From: Roseovarius tolerans
GTDB taxonomy: Bacteria > Pseudomonadota > Alphaproteobacteria > Rhodobacterales > Rhodobacteraceae
Direction: 5' to 3'
DNA length: 64,000 bases
NCBI RefSeq assembly: GCF_900109855.1
Contig: NZ_FOBO01000012.1
Span: 62,001-126,000 of the forward strand
The translations under genes and the position numbers were made by a program. Of this stretch, positions 35,989-44,407 are shown piece by piece. The stretch's first letter is position 1, and each line of letters opens with the position of its first letter. Below the pieces are notes generated by a model that was not told where the DNA came from, searched no databases, and saw only the letters and a list, made by a program, of their open reading frames with translations.

Positions 35989-36696
35989 GTGTTCAGCTTT
36001 GGCGACATCATGGCAGAGGCGCTCGGCCTGATCCTGACATGGGATCGGGACCTGAGCGAGATCGTCGCGCTGTCGCTGCGCGTGACGCTGACGGCGGTGG
36101 CGGTCGCCTGCCTGATCGGCCTGCCCTTGGGCGCAATCGTGGGCGCGTTCCGCTTTCCCGGGCGCGGCGTGGCGACGGTGCTGCTCAATGCGCTGATGGG
36201 GCTGCCGCCGGTGGTGGTGGGGCTGTTCGTCTACCTGATGCTGTCGAATGCCGGGCCATTGGGCATTCTCGGTCTGCTCTACACCCCCACGGCGATGATC
36301 ATCGCGCAGACCATTCTGGTGACCCCCATCGTGGCGGCGCTGACGAAACAGGTGGTCGAGGATCTGCACGGCGAATATGCCGAGCAATTCGCCTCGTTCG
36401 GCCTCTCAGCGCGTGAACGCGTGTCTGCGCTGTTGTGGGATGCGCGCTACAGCCTGTTGACGGTGGCACTTGCCGGCTTTGGCCGCGCGGTGGCCGAGGT
36501 CGGGGCGGTGCTGATCGTCGGCGGTAACATCAACCATGTGACCCGGGTGATGACCACGACCATCGCGCTCGAGACCTCCAAGGGCAATCTGGAACTGGCA
36601 CTGGCACTCGGTGTGCTGCTTCTGGCGTTGGCGGTGATCGTCAACGCGCTTGTGATGGCGCTCCGGGCCTCGGCGGTGCGGGCGGCCTATGCGTGA
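35989..36696 (+). CDS. tupB: Tungstate ABC transporter permease TupB
   Basis: 235 residues from the GTG at 35989 (AAGGAG 11 nt upstream; an ATG at 36010 is an alternative). Five to six membrane helices and the binding-protein-dependent permease signature EYAEQFASFGLSARER-type EAA loop are present, and AVAEVGAVLIVGGNINHVTRVMTTTIALE is the region conserved among TupB/WtpB/ModB tungstate and molybdate permeases. It overlaps tupC by 8 nt. The operon order here is tupB-tupC-tupA. Confidence 0.88.
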   Translation: MFSFGDIMAEALGLILTWDRDLSEIVALSLRVTLTAVAVACLIGLPLGAIVGAFRFPGRGVATVLLNALMGLPPVVVGLFVYLMLSNAGPLGILGLLYTPTAMIIAQTILVTPIVAALTKQVVEDLHGEYAEQFASFGLSARERVSALLWDARYSLLTVALAGFGRAVAEVGAVLIVGGNINHVTRVMTTTIALETSKGNLELALALGVLLLALAVIVNALVMALRASAVRAAYA

Positions 36697-37459
36697 CACG
36701 GTGATGGATATCCTTACCGAGAGCCCCGTGACGGCGAAACCGCTGCTGGAGGCGCGGGGCTTGAGCTTTGCGGCGGGCGGGCAGACCCTTATCCACGGCA
36801 TTGACTTGGAGATTGAGCCGGGCAAGCGCACCCTCGTGATGGGCGCGAATGGCAGCGGCAAGAGCCTGCTGTTGCGGCTGCTGCATGGGTTGCTGACGCC
36901 CTCTGCGGGTCAGGTTCTGTGGCGCGGCCATGCCCCCGACCGCGCCGCGCGCCGTGCGCAGGCGATGGTGTTTCAGCGCCCCGTGATGCTGCGCCGCTCG
37001 GTGCTGGCCAACCTGAATTTCGCGCTGAAGGTCCACGGGCTGGCTGGGCGCGACCGCGCGGACCGCGCAAACGAGGCGCTCGAGATGGCGCGGCTGACCG
37101 ATCTCGCGACGCATCCTGCCCGGGTGCTGTCGGGCGGCGAGCAGCAGCGCCTCGCGGTGGCGCGCGCGCTGGTGTGCGAGCCGGATTTGCTGTTTCTCGA
37201 CGAGCCGACCAGCAGTCTCGATCCGGCCTCGACCCAGATGATCGAGGATCTGGTCAACGCCGCCCACAAACGCGGCGTGACTATCGTGATGGTCACCCAT
37301 GACATGGGTCAGGCCCGGCGCATGGGCGACGAGGTGATCTTTCTCCATGCCGGGCGCGTCGCGGAACGCGGCTCGCTCGACCAGGTTCTGGGCGCACCGC
37401 GCTCGGAGGCCGCCCGCGCTTGGACGCAGGGGCGGCTCTACACCGCAACCGACAACTAA
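36689..37459 (+). CDS. tupC: Tungstate ABC transporter ATP-binding protein TupC
   Basis: 256 residues with complete ABC motifs: Walker A GANGSGKSLLL (about 51-61), Q-loop VFQRPVML, signature LSGGEQQR, Walker B LLFLDEPTSSLDP and the H-loop VTHD. It energises uptake through TupB. The ATG at 36689 overlaps the end of tupB. An internal ATG at 36704 is an alternative. Confidence 0.92.
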   Translation: MRDTVMDILTESPVTAKPLLEARGLSFAAGGQTLIHGIDLEIEPGKRTLVMGANGSGKSLLLRLLHGLLTPSAGQVLWRGHAPDRAARRAQAMVFQRPVMLRRSVLANLNFALKVHGLAGRDRADRANEALEMARLTDLATHPARVLSGGEQQRLAVARALVCEPDLLFLDEPTSSLDPASTQMIEDLVNAAHKRGVTIVMVTHDMGQARRMGDEVIFLHAGRVAERGSLDQVLGAPRSEAARAWTQGRLYTATDN

Positions 37460-37483
37460 CCCCAAACCAAAACGGAGCACGCA

Positions 37484-38308
37484 ATGTTCAGACGTCACCT
37501 TCTCTCGCTTGCCCTCGGCGCGACACTGGCCCTCGGGACCGGTGCGGCACAGGCGCAGGACGAGTTCATCGTGGTGCAATCCACCACCTCGACGCAGAAT
37601 TCGGGCCTGTTCGATCACATCCTGCCGATGTTTCAGGACGAGACCGGCATCGAGGTGCGGGTCGTGGCCGTGGGCACGGGCCAAGCGATCAAGAATGCCG
37701 CCAATGGTGATGGCGACGTGCTCTTCGTCCATGCCAAACCCGCCGAAGAGAAATTCGTGGCTGAGGGGCACGGGGTCTCCCGCGCCGACGTCATGTATAA
37801 CGATTTCGTCATCGTCGGCCCGCCCGCCGATCCCGCAGGCGTGGCGGGGATGAGCGACGTGGTCGCGGCCCTGACCAAGATCAGCGAGGCCGAGGCCGCC
37901 TTCGCTTCGCGCGGCGATGACAGCGGCACCAACAAGGCCGAGTTGCGCCTGTGGCAAGAGGCCGGGATCGACGCGCAGGCGGCCTCGGGCGGCTGGTATC
38001 GCGAGACCGGGTCGGGCATGGGCGCGACGCTCAATACCGGCACGGCAATGGACGCCTATATCATGACCGACCGCGCCACCTGGATCGCCTATGGCAACAA
38101 GGGCGACTACCAGATCGCGGTCGAGGGCGACCCCAAGATGTTCAACCAGTATGGCATCATCCTAGTGAACCCCGAGAAGCACGAAAGCGTCAAGGCCGAG
38201 GCCGGGCAGGCGTTCATCGACTGGGTGCTCTCGGAGGAAGGCCGGGCCGCCATCGCGGGCTACAAGGTGGACGGCCAGCAGCTGTTCTTCCCCAACGCCG
38301 GGGGCTGA
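37484..38308 (+). CDS. tupA: Tungstate-binding protein TupA
   Basis: 274 residues with a Sec signal peptide (about 1-25, ending AAQAQ). The TTSTQNSG segment just after the signal is the anion-binding motif of TupA family proteins. GDDSGTNKAELRLW, ETGSGMGATLNTGTAMDAYIM and DRATWIAYGNKGD are family hallmarks. The protein binds tungstate in the periplasm with high affinity. A palindrome array follows the stop 15 nt downstream. The last gene of the tup operon, it converges with the regulator gene. Confidence 0.93.
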   Translation: MFRRHLLSLALGATLALGTGAAQAQDEFIVVQSTTSTQNSGLFDHILPMFQDETGIEVRVVAVGTGQAIKNAANGDGDVLFVHAKPAEEKFVAEGHGVSRADVMYNDFVIVGPPADPAGVAGMSDVVAALTKISEAEAAFASRGDDSGTNKAELRLWQEAGIDAQAASGGWYRETGSGMGATLNTGTAMDAYIMTDRATWIAYGNKGDYQIAVEGDPKMFNQYGIILVNPEKHESVKAEAGQAFIDWVLSEEGRAAIAGYKVDGQQLFFPNAGG

Positions 38309-38323
38309 CCGTCGGCTTCCACC

Positions 38324-38393
38324 GCCAAGCCGTTTCGAAACGGCTTGGCACGCGCGCCGCGAAGCGCTTGAAAGGCCGCTTGCAAGGGCCTTT
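38324..38393. repeat. Second palindrome array, after tupA
   Basis: Three adjoining units: D' 38324-38349 is a perfect 26-nt palindrome with core AAGCCGTTTCGAAACGGCTT; B' about 38348-38370 is a decayed copy matching unit B of the first array at 18 of 23 positions; A' 38371-38393 (core AAAGG...CTTGCAAG...CCTTT) has one mismatched pair. In the direction of tupA transcription the order is D, B, A, the same as after the hydratase gene at 31972 but without C. It ends 2 nt from the stop of the opposing regulator gene. Confidence 0.8.
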
Positions 38394-38394
38394 T

Positions 38395-39255
38395 CTACTC
38401 CGACAGCCAGCGGACCTGCCCCATCGGGGATAGGTCATAGCCACCAAGCGCCTCGGCCTTGGCCACCATCGTGTCGGACCTCATGAAGGCGACAAGGCGC
38501 TGCACGGGGTCGGTGAAATAGATCCGCCTGTCGATCAGCAGATCAAACCGTTCCTGCAACAGCGGGCGAAAGGTGAGGCGGAACTGACGCGCCATGGATT
38601 CGATGCCGAGTGTCGCCTCGGCCTCGCCCGCCGCCACCGCCGCCGCCGCGTCGCTTTCGGTATGGGCGGGGCTCGTGGGCGTGAGGATATCACCGGAGGT
38701 CAGCCCGGCCTCGCGCATCAGGCGATCAAAGAGCGCCGTGGTCCCGGCCCCCTCCTGCCGCAGGATCACCCGCCGCCCGCGCAGATCGCCAAAATCGCGC
38801 ACCATGTCCGCCACCGAGGGCGTCAGGATCAGGCCGCGTTCCCGCGCCGCCCAGCCGATCAGCACCGCGTCGCGCAGCCCCGCCGCCTCGAGCGCGGCGA
38901 TGTTCCAGCCGTCAGCATCGGGGATGTGCAGCCCGGCAAGGCCCGCGCGCCCCTCGGCGAAGCCTGCCAGACCGTCGCAGCTACCGTTCCAGAGGGTCGC
39001 CAGACCGGCCCCACTTTCGCGCAGTGCCCAGTCGAGCAGCGGATCATGCGAGCCGGTCACCAGATCCGGGCGCATGGACGGGCGCAGCGCGCCCTCGCCC
39101 TCTATCCAGGCGGTGAGTTCGCCTTGCGGAAAGAGCAGCTTGCCGGTGATCTTGCGATGCGGAATTTCGCCTGTCGCCACCATGTCATAGACCTTGCGCT
39201 CGCGCACGCGGAGCAGGTCGGCAACTTCCTTGGTGGTCAGATAGGCGGGGTCCAT
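38395..39255 (-). CDS. HTH (excisionase-type) regulator with binding-protein-like domain
   Basis: 286 residues from the ATG at 39255. The N-terminal about 55 residues are an HTH_17 domain (LTTKEVADLLRVRERKVYDMVATGEIPHRK). The rest is a periplasmic-binding-protein-like domain (from about 85: GSHDPLLDWALRESGAGLATLWNGSCDGL, then RQEGAGTTALFDRL), without a signal peptide, so it acts in the cytoplasm. Such one-component proteins sense the ligand of the adjacent transporter. Lying tail to tail with tupA, it probably regulates tungstate or molybdate genes. Confidence 0.82.
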   Translation of the reverse strand: MDPAYLTTKEVADLLRVRERKVYDMVATGEIPHRKITGKLLFPQGELTAWIEGEGALRPSMRPDLVTGSHDPLLDWALRESGAGLATLWNGSCDGLAGFAEGRAGLAGLHIPDADGWNIAALEAAGLRDAVLIGWAARERGLILTPSVADMVRDFGDLRGRRVILRQEGAGTTALFDRLMREAGLTSGDILTPTSPAHTESDAAAAVAAGEAEATLGIESMARQFRLTFRPLLQERFDLLIDRRIYFTDPVQRLVAFMRSDTMVAKAEALGGYDLSPMGQVRWLSE

Positions 39256-39328
39256 CGGCTCTCCGGATCGCTGCGGCAGTGCCTTGTTCCTAGCCCATTC
39301 CAAGCCGGAAATCAGCAGGAAAGCGTAC

Positions 39329-40213
39329 TCAGAGCCGGTTGACCGGCAGTTTCAGCATCGGGTTGCCGTCACGGTCGTGCGGCACCTCGCCTGCGCGCAT
39401 GTTCACCTGCAAGGACGGCAGGATCAGCCGCGGCATGTTGAGCTGCGCGTCGCGTTCGGTGCGGAAGCGCACGAATTCCTCACGGCTCTTGCCGCCACCG
39501 ACGTGGATGTTGTTGGCCTTCTCCTCGGCGACCGTAGTCTCCCACGCGATATCGCGGCCACCCGGTCCGTAGTCGTGGCACATGAAGAGACGCATGGCAT
39601 CGGGCAGGCTCAGGACGCGCCGGATGCTGTCGTAAAGCTCACCCGCATCGCCGCCCGGAAAGTCGGCCCGCGCCGAGCCGCCATCGGGCATGAAAAGGGT
39701 ATCGCCGACAAACGCCGCATCGCCCGTCACATGCACCATGCAGGCGGGGGTATGGCCCGGCGTGTGGATGGCAAAGCACTGCATGCTGCCCACGGTGTAG
39801 CTGTCGCCATCCTTGAACAGCCGGTCGAATTGCGACCCGTCGCGCTGAAACTCGCTGCCCTCGTTGAAGATCTTGCCGAAGACATCCTGCACGACCATGA
39901 TCTTTTCGCCGATCCCGATCTTGCCGCCAAGACGCTCCTGAATGTAGGGCGCGGCACTCAGGTGATCGGCATGCACATGGGTCTCGATGATCCATTCGAG
40001 GCTCAGCCCCTCGTGCTCGATATGGGCGATCATCGCGTCGGCATGATCGTAGGTGATGCGCCCGGCGGCCATGTCGATATCCATCACGCTATCGACCACC
40101 GCGCAGGCGTTGGAGCCCGGGTCCTTCACGACGTAGCTGATCGTGTTGGTGGCCGCGTCGAAGAACGCCTCGACCTGCGGATGCAGCGCCATGTTGACCG
40201 GGTTGTCGCTCAT
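39329..40213 (-). CDS. MBL-fold hydrolase, persulfide dioxygenase-like
   Basis: 294 residues from the ATG at 40213, which overlaps the stop of the upstream gene as ATGA. Metallo-beta-lactamase motif HVHADHLSA (about 78-86), later HTPGHTPACMV, GDTLF and CHDYG. This is the ETHE1/Blh-type group that oxidises glutathione persulfide to sulfite using one Fe. Together with two YeeE/YedE proteins it forms a sulfide/persulfide-handling unit like the bigR or pmp operons. The separate sulfide:quinone reductase is not in the window. Confidence 0.85.
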   Translation of the reverse strand: MSDNPVNMALHPQVEAFFDAATNTISYVVKDPGSNACAVVDSVMDIDMAAGRITYDHADAMIAHIEHEGLSLEWIIETHVHADHLSAAPYIQERLGGKIGIGEKIMVVQDVFGKIFNEGSEFQRDGSQFDRLFKDGDSYTVGSMQCFAIHTPGHTPACMVHVTGDAAFVGDTLFMPDGGSARADFPGGDAGELYDSIRRVLSLPDAMRLFMCHDYGPGGRDIAWETTVAEEKANNIHVGGGKSREEFVRFRTERDAQLNMPRLILPSLQVNMRAGEVPHDRDGNPMLKLPVNRL

Positions 40214-40644
40214 GCCATGGCCTTCCGTCCTGCCTGTTTCGCCTGAACGAGGCGCGCCGCCCAAAGCCCGACGAGCAAGGCGGCGACAAAGCCCACGACC
40301 TCGACCTTGCCCGAGCCGAGCGCCGGCACGGCGGCACCGGGACAGAACCCGGCAATGCCCCAGCCGATGCCGAACACCGCAGAGCCGCCGACCAGGCGCG
40401 CGTCGATATCGCGTGCCGTGGGCAGTTGAAACCTCTCTTCGATGGCAGGTTTATCACGTCGTAGCACAAACCGATAGCCGATGAAGGTGGTCACCAGCGC
40501 GCCGCCCATCACGAAGATCAGGCTCGGGTCCCATGTTCCGGCGATGTCGAAGAAATTGAGCACCTTGGCCGGGTTGATCATGCCGGATATGGCGATCCCC
40601 ACGCCAAAGATCAGGCCGACGATGAAAGCGGACAGCAAGCGCAT
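40210..40644 (-). CDS. YeeE/YedE (DUF6691) membrane protein, PmpB-like
   Basis: 144 residues with about four membrane helices. FGVGIAISGMINPAKVLNFFD and IGWGIAGFCPGAAVPALG are hallmarks of the YeeE/YedE sulfur-transport family, the cysteine in GFCPG being the conserved one. It is one half of a split transporter; the other half lies 3 nt upstream. It is likely to import or handle a reduced sulfur compound at the inner membrane. Confidence 0.85.
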   Translation of the reverse strand: MRLLSAFIVGLIFGVGIAISGMINPAKVLNFFDIAGTWDPSLIFVMGGALVTTFIGYRFVLRRDKPAIEERFQLPTARDIDARLVGGSAVFGIGWGIAGFCPGAAVPALGSGKVEVVGFVAALLVGLWAARLVQAKQAGRKAMA

Positions 40645-40647
40645 CTC

Positions 40648-41088
40648 TCAGCCCCCCATAACGTGACGGATCACGTAGACGGTGATCCCGCAGGTGATCA
40701 TGAAGGTCAGCGTTGCGACCATCGAGCGGGGCGAAAGCCGCGCGTTGCCGCAGACCCCGTGCCCCGAGGTGCAGCCCGAGCCATAGGTCACGCCGATGCC
40801 CACGATGAACCCGCCGACCGCGATCATCGGCCAGCTGACCGGCACATCGACGGCAGGCATCTGCCCGGTCACCGCCAGCACCAGCAAGGGCCCCGCGATC
40901 ATCCCCGCGACCATCGCCGCGCGCCAGCCCTTGTCGCCGGGCGCGGTGCCTGTCACCAGACCCGAGAGAATGCCTGTGGCCCCCATCACGCGGCCCTGCA
41001 GGAACATCAGTAAGACCGCCGATGCCCCGATCAGCACGCCCCCCGCCAGTGACATGAGCGGGGTGAATTCCGTCTCGAACCCTGTCAT
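40648..41088 (-). CDS. YeeE/YedE membrane protein, PmpA-like
   Basis: 146 residues from the ATG at 41088 (AGGAAG about 8 nt upstream in the message); an ATG at 41112 is less likely, having no ribosome site. About four helices, with GGFIVGIGVTYGSGCTSGHGVCG containing the conserved cysteines of the family. It is the other half of the split sulfur transporter and the first gene of this three-gene unit, behind the palindromic operator at 41139. Confidence 0.85.
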   Translation of the reverse strand: MTGFETEFTPLMSLAGGVLIGASAVLLMFLQGRVMGATGILSGLVTGTAPGDKGWRAAMVAGMIAGPLLVLAVTGQMPAVDVPVSWPMIAVGGFIVGIGVTYGSGCTSGHGVCGNARLSPRSMVATLTFMITCGITVYVIRHVMGG

Positions 41089-41138
41089 TTCTCGTCTTCC
41101 TTTATCTGTCATGGGCGCGCCTGACGGCGCGCCGATAC

Positions 41139-41156
41139 ATATTCATGACTGAATAT
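41139..41156. promoter_or_regulatory. Palindromic operator for the sulfur operon (BigR/SqrR-like)
   Basis: ATATTC-ATGACT-GAATAT is a perfect inverted repeat about 50 nt before the first gene. The minus-strand TATATT that overlaps its upstream arm could be the -10 box. ATTC...GAAT half-sites resemble those described for the ArsR-type persulfide sensors BigR/SqrR, though the spacing here is 6. No such regulator is encoded nearby. Confidence 0.5.
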
Positions 41157-41220
41157 ATGAAAGAGCTGTCGTTTTTTACAGGGCTAATCCGATGGCCACA
41201 GAAATGTGACCGCGCAGCGC

Positions 41221-42711
41221 CTAGCCTTCGGATTGCGCCGCGCGCATGGTGCCGCGCGTGATTGCCACGATGGCAATCACCGTCAGCGTCCAGAAGAACC
41301 ACGTGATCGGCCCGCGCAGCAGGATATCGGGGCTGCCGCCCGACATCAGCATGGATTGGCGGAAATTATCCTCGAGCAGCGGCCCGAGGATGAAGGCGAT
41401 GAGGAAGGGCGCGGCGGGGATGTGATAGCGCGACATCACGAATCCGACCCAGCCCATCACGAACATCACGCCGACGTCGAAGATGTTGTTGTTGACCGCG
41501 AACACCCCGTAGATGCACAGCACCAGCACCATCGGCATGAGAATGCGCTTGGGGATATCCGCCACGGGCCGAAAGCCGCGAATGGCCAGCCCGCCGACGA
41601 CGAAGAGAATCCCCGAGGACAGGATTAGGCCGATGAAGAGGCCGTAGATGATATCGACGTTGAGCACGAACATCATCGGCCCCGGTTGCAGCCCGTGCAC
41701 CATGAACGCCCCGATGATGATCGCGGTGATCACGTCCCCCGGCACGCCCAGCGCCAGCAGCGGTATGAGCGTCGCCCCCGCCACGCCATTGTTTCCCGCC
41801 TCAGAGGCCGCGACGCCCTCGATCTCGCCCTTGCCGAAATTCGCCTTGTTCGGCGATTTGCGCCGCGCCTCGGAATAGCTGAGGAACGCTGCCGGGGCCG
41901 CGCCGATACCGGGGATGGAGCCGAGGAAAACGCCGATGAAACTGCCCCGGATGATCGAGCGGAAACAGCGTTTGTATTCCGCGAAGGTGACCCATTTGCT
42001 GCCCAGCTTCTGCACCTTGCCCATGTGGCCGGTGGGGTGCCAGACCATGTTGATGACCTCGGGGATGGCGAAAAGGCCGATCAGCACGGCGATGAAATTC
42101 AGCCCGCCCATCAGGTTGGGATCGCCAAAGGTAAAGCGGTTGGTGCCATAGACCAGATCGAGGCCGATAGTGGCGAGCAAAAGCCCCAATAGCGCCGAGA
42201 GCGCACCGCGCAGCAGGCTCTCGCCCGAGACACCGGCGATGATCGTCAATGAGAACAGGATCAGCGCGAAGAATTCCGGCGGCCCGAAACTGAGCGCGAA
42301 GGAGGCAAGGAACCCGGCAAAGAAGATCAGTGCCAGATTCGAGACGAAATCCGCCGTGCAGGACGCCCAGAGCGCCATGCCGAGCGCGCGCCCCGCCTCG
42401 CCGCGTTCGGCCATCGGGTGGCCGTCGAGGATCGTGGCAGATGAGGCGGGCGTGCCCGGCGTCTTGATCAGAATCGCCGGGATCGAGCCGCCGAAAATGC
42501 CGCCCTTGTAGACGCCGAGCAGCAGCAGGATGCCGTTGATCGGCTGCATCGGAAAGGTGAAGGGCAGCGCCAGCGCCACCGCCATGGTCGCCGAAATGCC
42601 GGGGATCGCACCGCCAACCACGCCGATCACCACGCCAATGGCCAGTGACAGGAACGCCTCCCAGTTGCCGACAAGGGCCAGCCCCGCCATCACGCTGTCA
42701 ATCAGGCTCAT
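41221..42711 (-). CDS. tctA: Tripartite tricarboxylate transporter large permease TctA
   Basis: 496 residues with about 11-12 helices. Family hallmarks: GAIPGISATMAVALALPFTF near residue 35, YKGGIFGGSIPAILIKTPGTPASSATILDGHPM (about 69-102) and the later GSIPGIGAAPAAFLSY. It is the main membrane component of a TTT importer driven by the proton or sodium gradient. It overlaps tctB by 4 nt. The substrate is discussed with the neighbouring C4-dicarboxylate genes. Confidence 0.95.
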   Translation of the reverse strand: MSLIDSVMAGLALVGNWEAFLSLAIGVVIGVVGGAIPGISATMAVALALPFTFPMQPINGILLLLGVYKGGIFGGSIPAILIKTPGTPASSATILDGHPMAERGEAGRALGMALWASCTADFVSNLALIFFAGFLASFALSFGPPEFFALILFSLTIIAGVSGESLLRGALSALLGLLLATIGLDLVYGTNRFTFGDPNLMGGLNFIAVLIGLFAIPEVINMVWHPTGHMGKVQKLGSKWVTFAEYKRCFRSIIRGSFIGVFLGSIPGIGAAPAAFLSYSEARRKSPNKANFGKGEIEGVAASEAGNNGVAGATLIPLLALGVPGDVITAIIIGAFMVHGLQPGPMMFVLNVDIIYGLFIGLILSSGILFVVGGLAIRGFRPVADIPKRILMPMVLVLCIYGVFAVNNNIFDVGVMFVMGWVGFVMSRYHIPAAPFLIAFILGPLLEDNFRQSMLMSGGSPDILLRGPITWFFWTLTVIAIVAITRGTMRAAQSEG

Positions 42712-43199
42712 GGCAGTCTCACCAGTTCACCTTGCGGGATGGCCACGCTCGCCACATGCGCAAAGAAGGCATAAAGCACCAGCGGCACCACGATTGCACA
42801 GATGAAGGCCGTCGCCGGGTGGCGCGTCTTGACCAGAAAGGCGAGCGCGACGAAGGCCAGCATCGAGGTCCAGACCATGCCGAGCCAGGGCATGACCCAG
42901 AAGGTCGCCATCATCAGCACCGCCATTGCAGCGAGGCGCATCATGCCTTGGCGGGGATCGTCAATCGGCTCGTTCACCGGATCGCCGCCACCCAGTCGTT
43001 GCCGCCCCGTCAGCACAAGCGCCAGTCCGATCAGCGCCGTCAACCCACCCAGAATGTACGGCCAGAACAGCGGCGACAGCACGATATTGCGCACATTGCT
43101 GGGCGACGAAACCCAGTACGGAATGGCGTAGAGGATGAGAAAAAGGGCCCCGATGATGGCCCCGATGCCAAGCTGCACCTGCATTGCCCGATGGCTCAC
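42708..43199 (-). CDS. tctB: Tripartite tricarboxylate transporter small permease TctB
   Basis: 163 residues with four predicted helices (about 10-28, 45-65, 88-120 split, 132-150), as in TctB. Low sequence conservation is normal for this subunit; the position between tctC and tctA decides the call. A strong hairpin lies in the gap behind tctC. Confidence 0.88.
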   Translation of the reverse strand: MSHRAMQVQLGIGAIIGALFLILYAIPYWVSSPSNVRNIVLSPLFWPYILGGLTALIGLALVLTGRQRLGGGDPVNEPIDDPRQGMMRLAAMAVLMMATFWVMPWLGMVWTSMLAFVALAFLVKTRHPATAFICAIVVPLVLYAFFAHVASVAIPQGELVRLP

Positions 43200-43234
43200 A
43201 CCTGACCCTCCCCGATCAGATAACGGCTTTATTG

Positions 43235-43261
43235 CCCGGGCGCAGGACAGCCGCGCCCGGG
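43235..43261 (-). terminator. Intercistronic hairpin between tctC and tctB
   Basis: CCCGGGCGC and GCGCCCGGG pair as a perfect 9-bp, all G:C stem with a 9-nt loop, located 18 nt after the tctC stop. Without a T-run, it probably protects the tctC message and lowers permease expression, like the hairpin behind dctP. Confidence 0.55.
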
Positions 43262-43279
43262 AGGTTTGTCAATCGGGCC

Positions 43280-44257
43280 TCAGCCTTCGATCCGCATGCC
43301 CAGCTTGTCGACCAGCGCACGGAAGGTCTCGTATTGGGTCTCGATGAACTCGTTTGCCTCTTCCGGGCTCATCACCTCGATCACCGAGCCGCGCGCCGTC
43401 ATCTGCTCGACGAATTTTTCGTTTCCGGCCGCCTCGGCCATCCACTCGCCCCATTTGGCGGCCACGTCGTCGGGCAGGTCATCCGGCCCGGCGATACCGG
43501 TCCAGCCGACCAGCTGGGTGAGATCGGATTTTCCAAGCGAACTCGCCGAGGGGGCGTCAAAGCCCGGCACCGGCTCGTCCGTGGTGACCATGAGCGGCTT
43601 CAACTGGCCATTGGCTACGAAACTCGCCAGCGCGGAGGTGTTGGTGCACAGGAACGTCGCCGTGCCGTTGAGCACCGCCGTCGCTGCGGCACCGCCACCC
43701 TTTTGCGGGATATGCGTGGCCTTTTCCAGCGGGTCCTTGACGCCGAACTCGTCCAGCACGAAGACCGCCGCGAGGTGCAGCATCGAGCCCACGCCCGACG
43801 AGCTGTAGCTGGTGCCCTCGCTCTCGGTCAGGCTGACCAGATCCTCCATGCTCTCGATACCGGAGTCGGGCCGCACGGCACAGGCCACCGGGTTGATCTC
43901 GTAGACCGTGACAAAGCGGTAATCATCGAGCGTATAGGGCAGCGTTGCCTTCATCGCCGGGTTCACGGAATGGGACCCCACCCGTGCGAACAGCATCGTG
44001 TAGCCGTCGGGCTTGGCGTTCTGCACCGCGACCGAACCTGTGGCCCCGCCTGCGCCGGTGATGTTCGACATGACCAGCGTGCCACCCACGGCCGTGCCCA
44101 GCGGCTCGGCGATGGTGCGCGCGGAAATGTCGGTCGCCCCGCCCGCCCCATAGGGAATGATCATGTTGATCGGTCGTTCGGGATACTCGGCCAGCGCGGG
44201 TGCCGCCGCCAGCCCCAGACCCATGGCGCAAAACGCGCCCAGATGTCTCAGTTTCAT
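43280..44257 (-). CDS. tctC: Tripartite tricarboxylate transporter binding protein TctC
   Basis: 325 residues with a signal peptide (about 1-23, ending APALA). The TctC/Bug fold is indicated by YPERPINMIIPYGAGGATDISAR, GAGGATGSVAVQNAKPDGYTM and the YSSSGVGSMLHLAAVF ligand loop region. Bug proteins bind carboxylates in the periplasm. It has a strong GAGGAGGAC ribosome site and is the first gene of tctCBA, divergent from the lysR gene. Confidence 0.93.
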   Translation of the reverse strand: MKLRHLGAFCAMGLGLAAAPALAEYPERPINMIIPYGAGGATDISARTIAEPLGTAVGGTLVMSNITGAGGATGSVAVQNAKPDGYTMLFARVGSHSVNPAMKATLPYTLDDYRFVTVYEINPVACAVRPDSGIESMEDLVSLTESEGTSYSSSGVGSMLHLAAVFVLDEFGVKDPLEKATHIPQKGGGAAATAVLNGTATFLCTNTSALASFVANGQLKPLMVTTDEPVPGFDAPSASSLGKSDLTQLVGWTGIAGPDDLPDDVAAKWGEWMAEAAGNEKFVEQMTARGSVIEVMSPEEANEFIETQYETFRALVDKLGMRIEG

Positions 44258-44407
44258 TCTGTCCTCCTCCTCTGTCGGGGCGTTGCGGCGCGGGTCGTGA
44301 TCGCGGATTGCAACGCCTGCCGGTTCAGGTGTAACTTTAAGCCAACCTTAATATAAGCAATATTCCGTTACAGCTTGGGTTAGCAAAGCTTACGGTAAAG
44401 GCAGGCC
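44258..44407. promoter_or_regulatory. Divergent tctC-lysR control region
   Basis: The 150-nt region holds an AT-rich stretch (44330-44395) suited to LysR control. It includes CTTA-ATA-TAAG (about 44347-44357) and AGCTT...AAGCT around GGGTTAGCA (about 44372-44390). A GTTAGC half-site also occurs twice upstream of the iron-sulfur subunit gene at 50859, hinting at shared control by this LysR. Confidence 0.45.
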
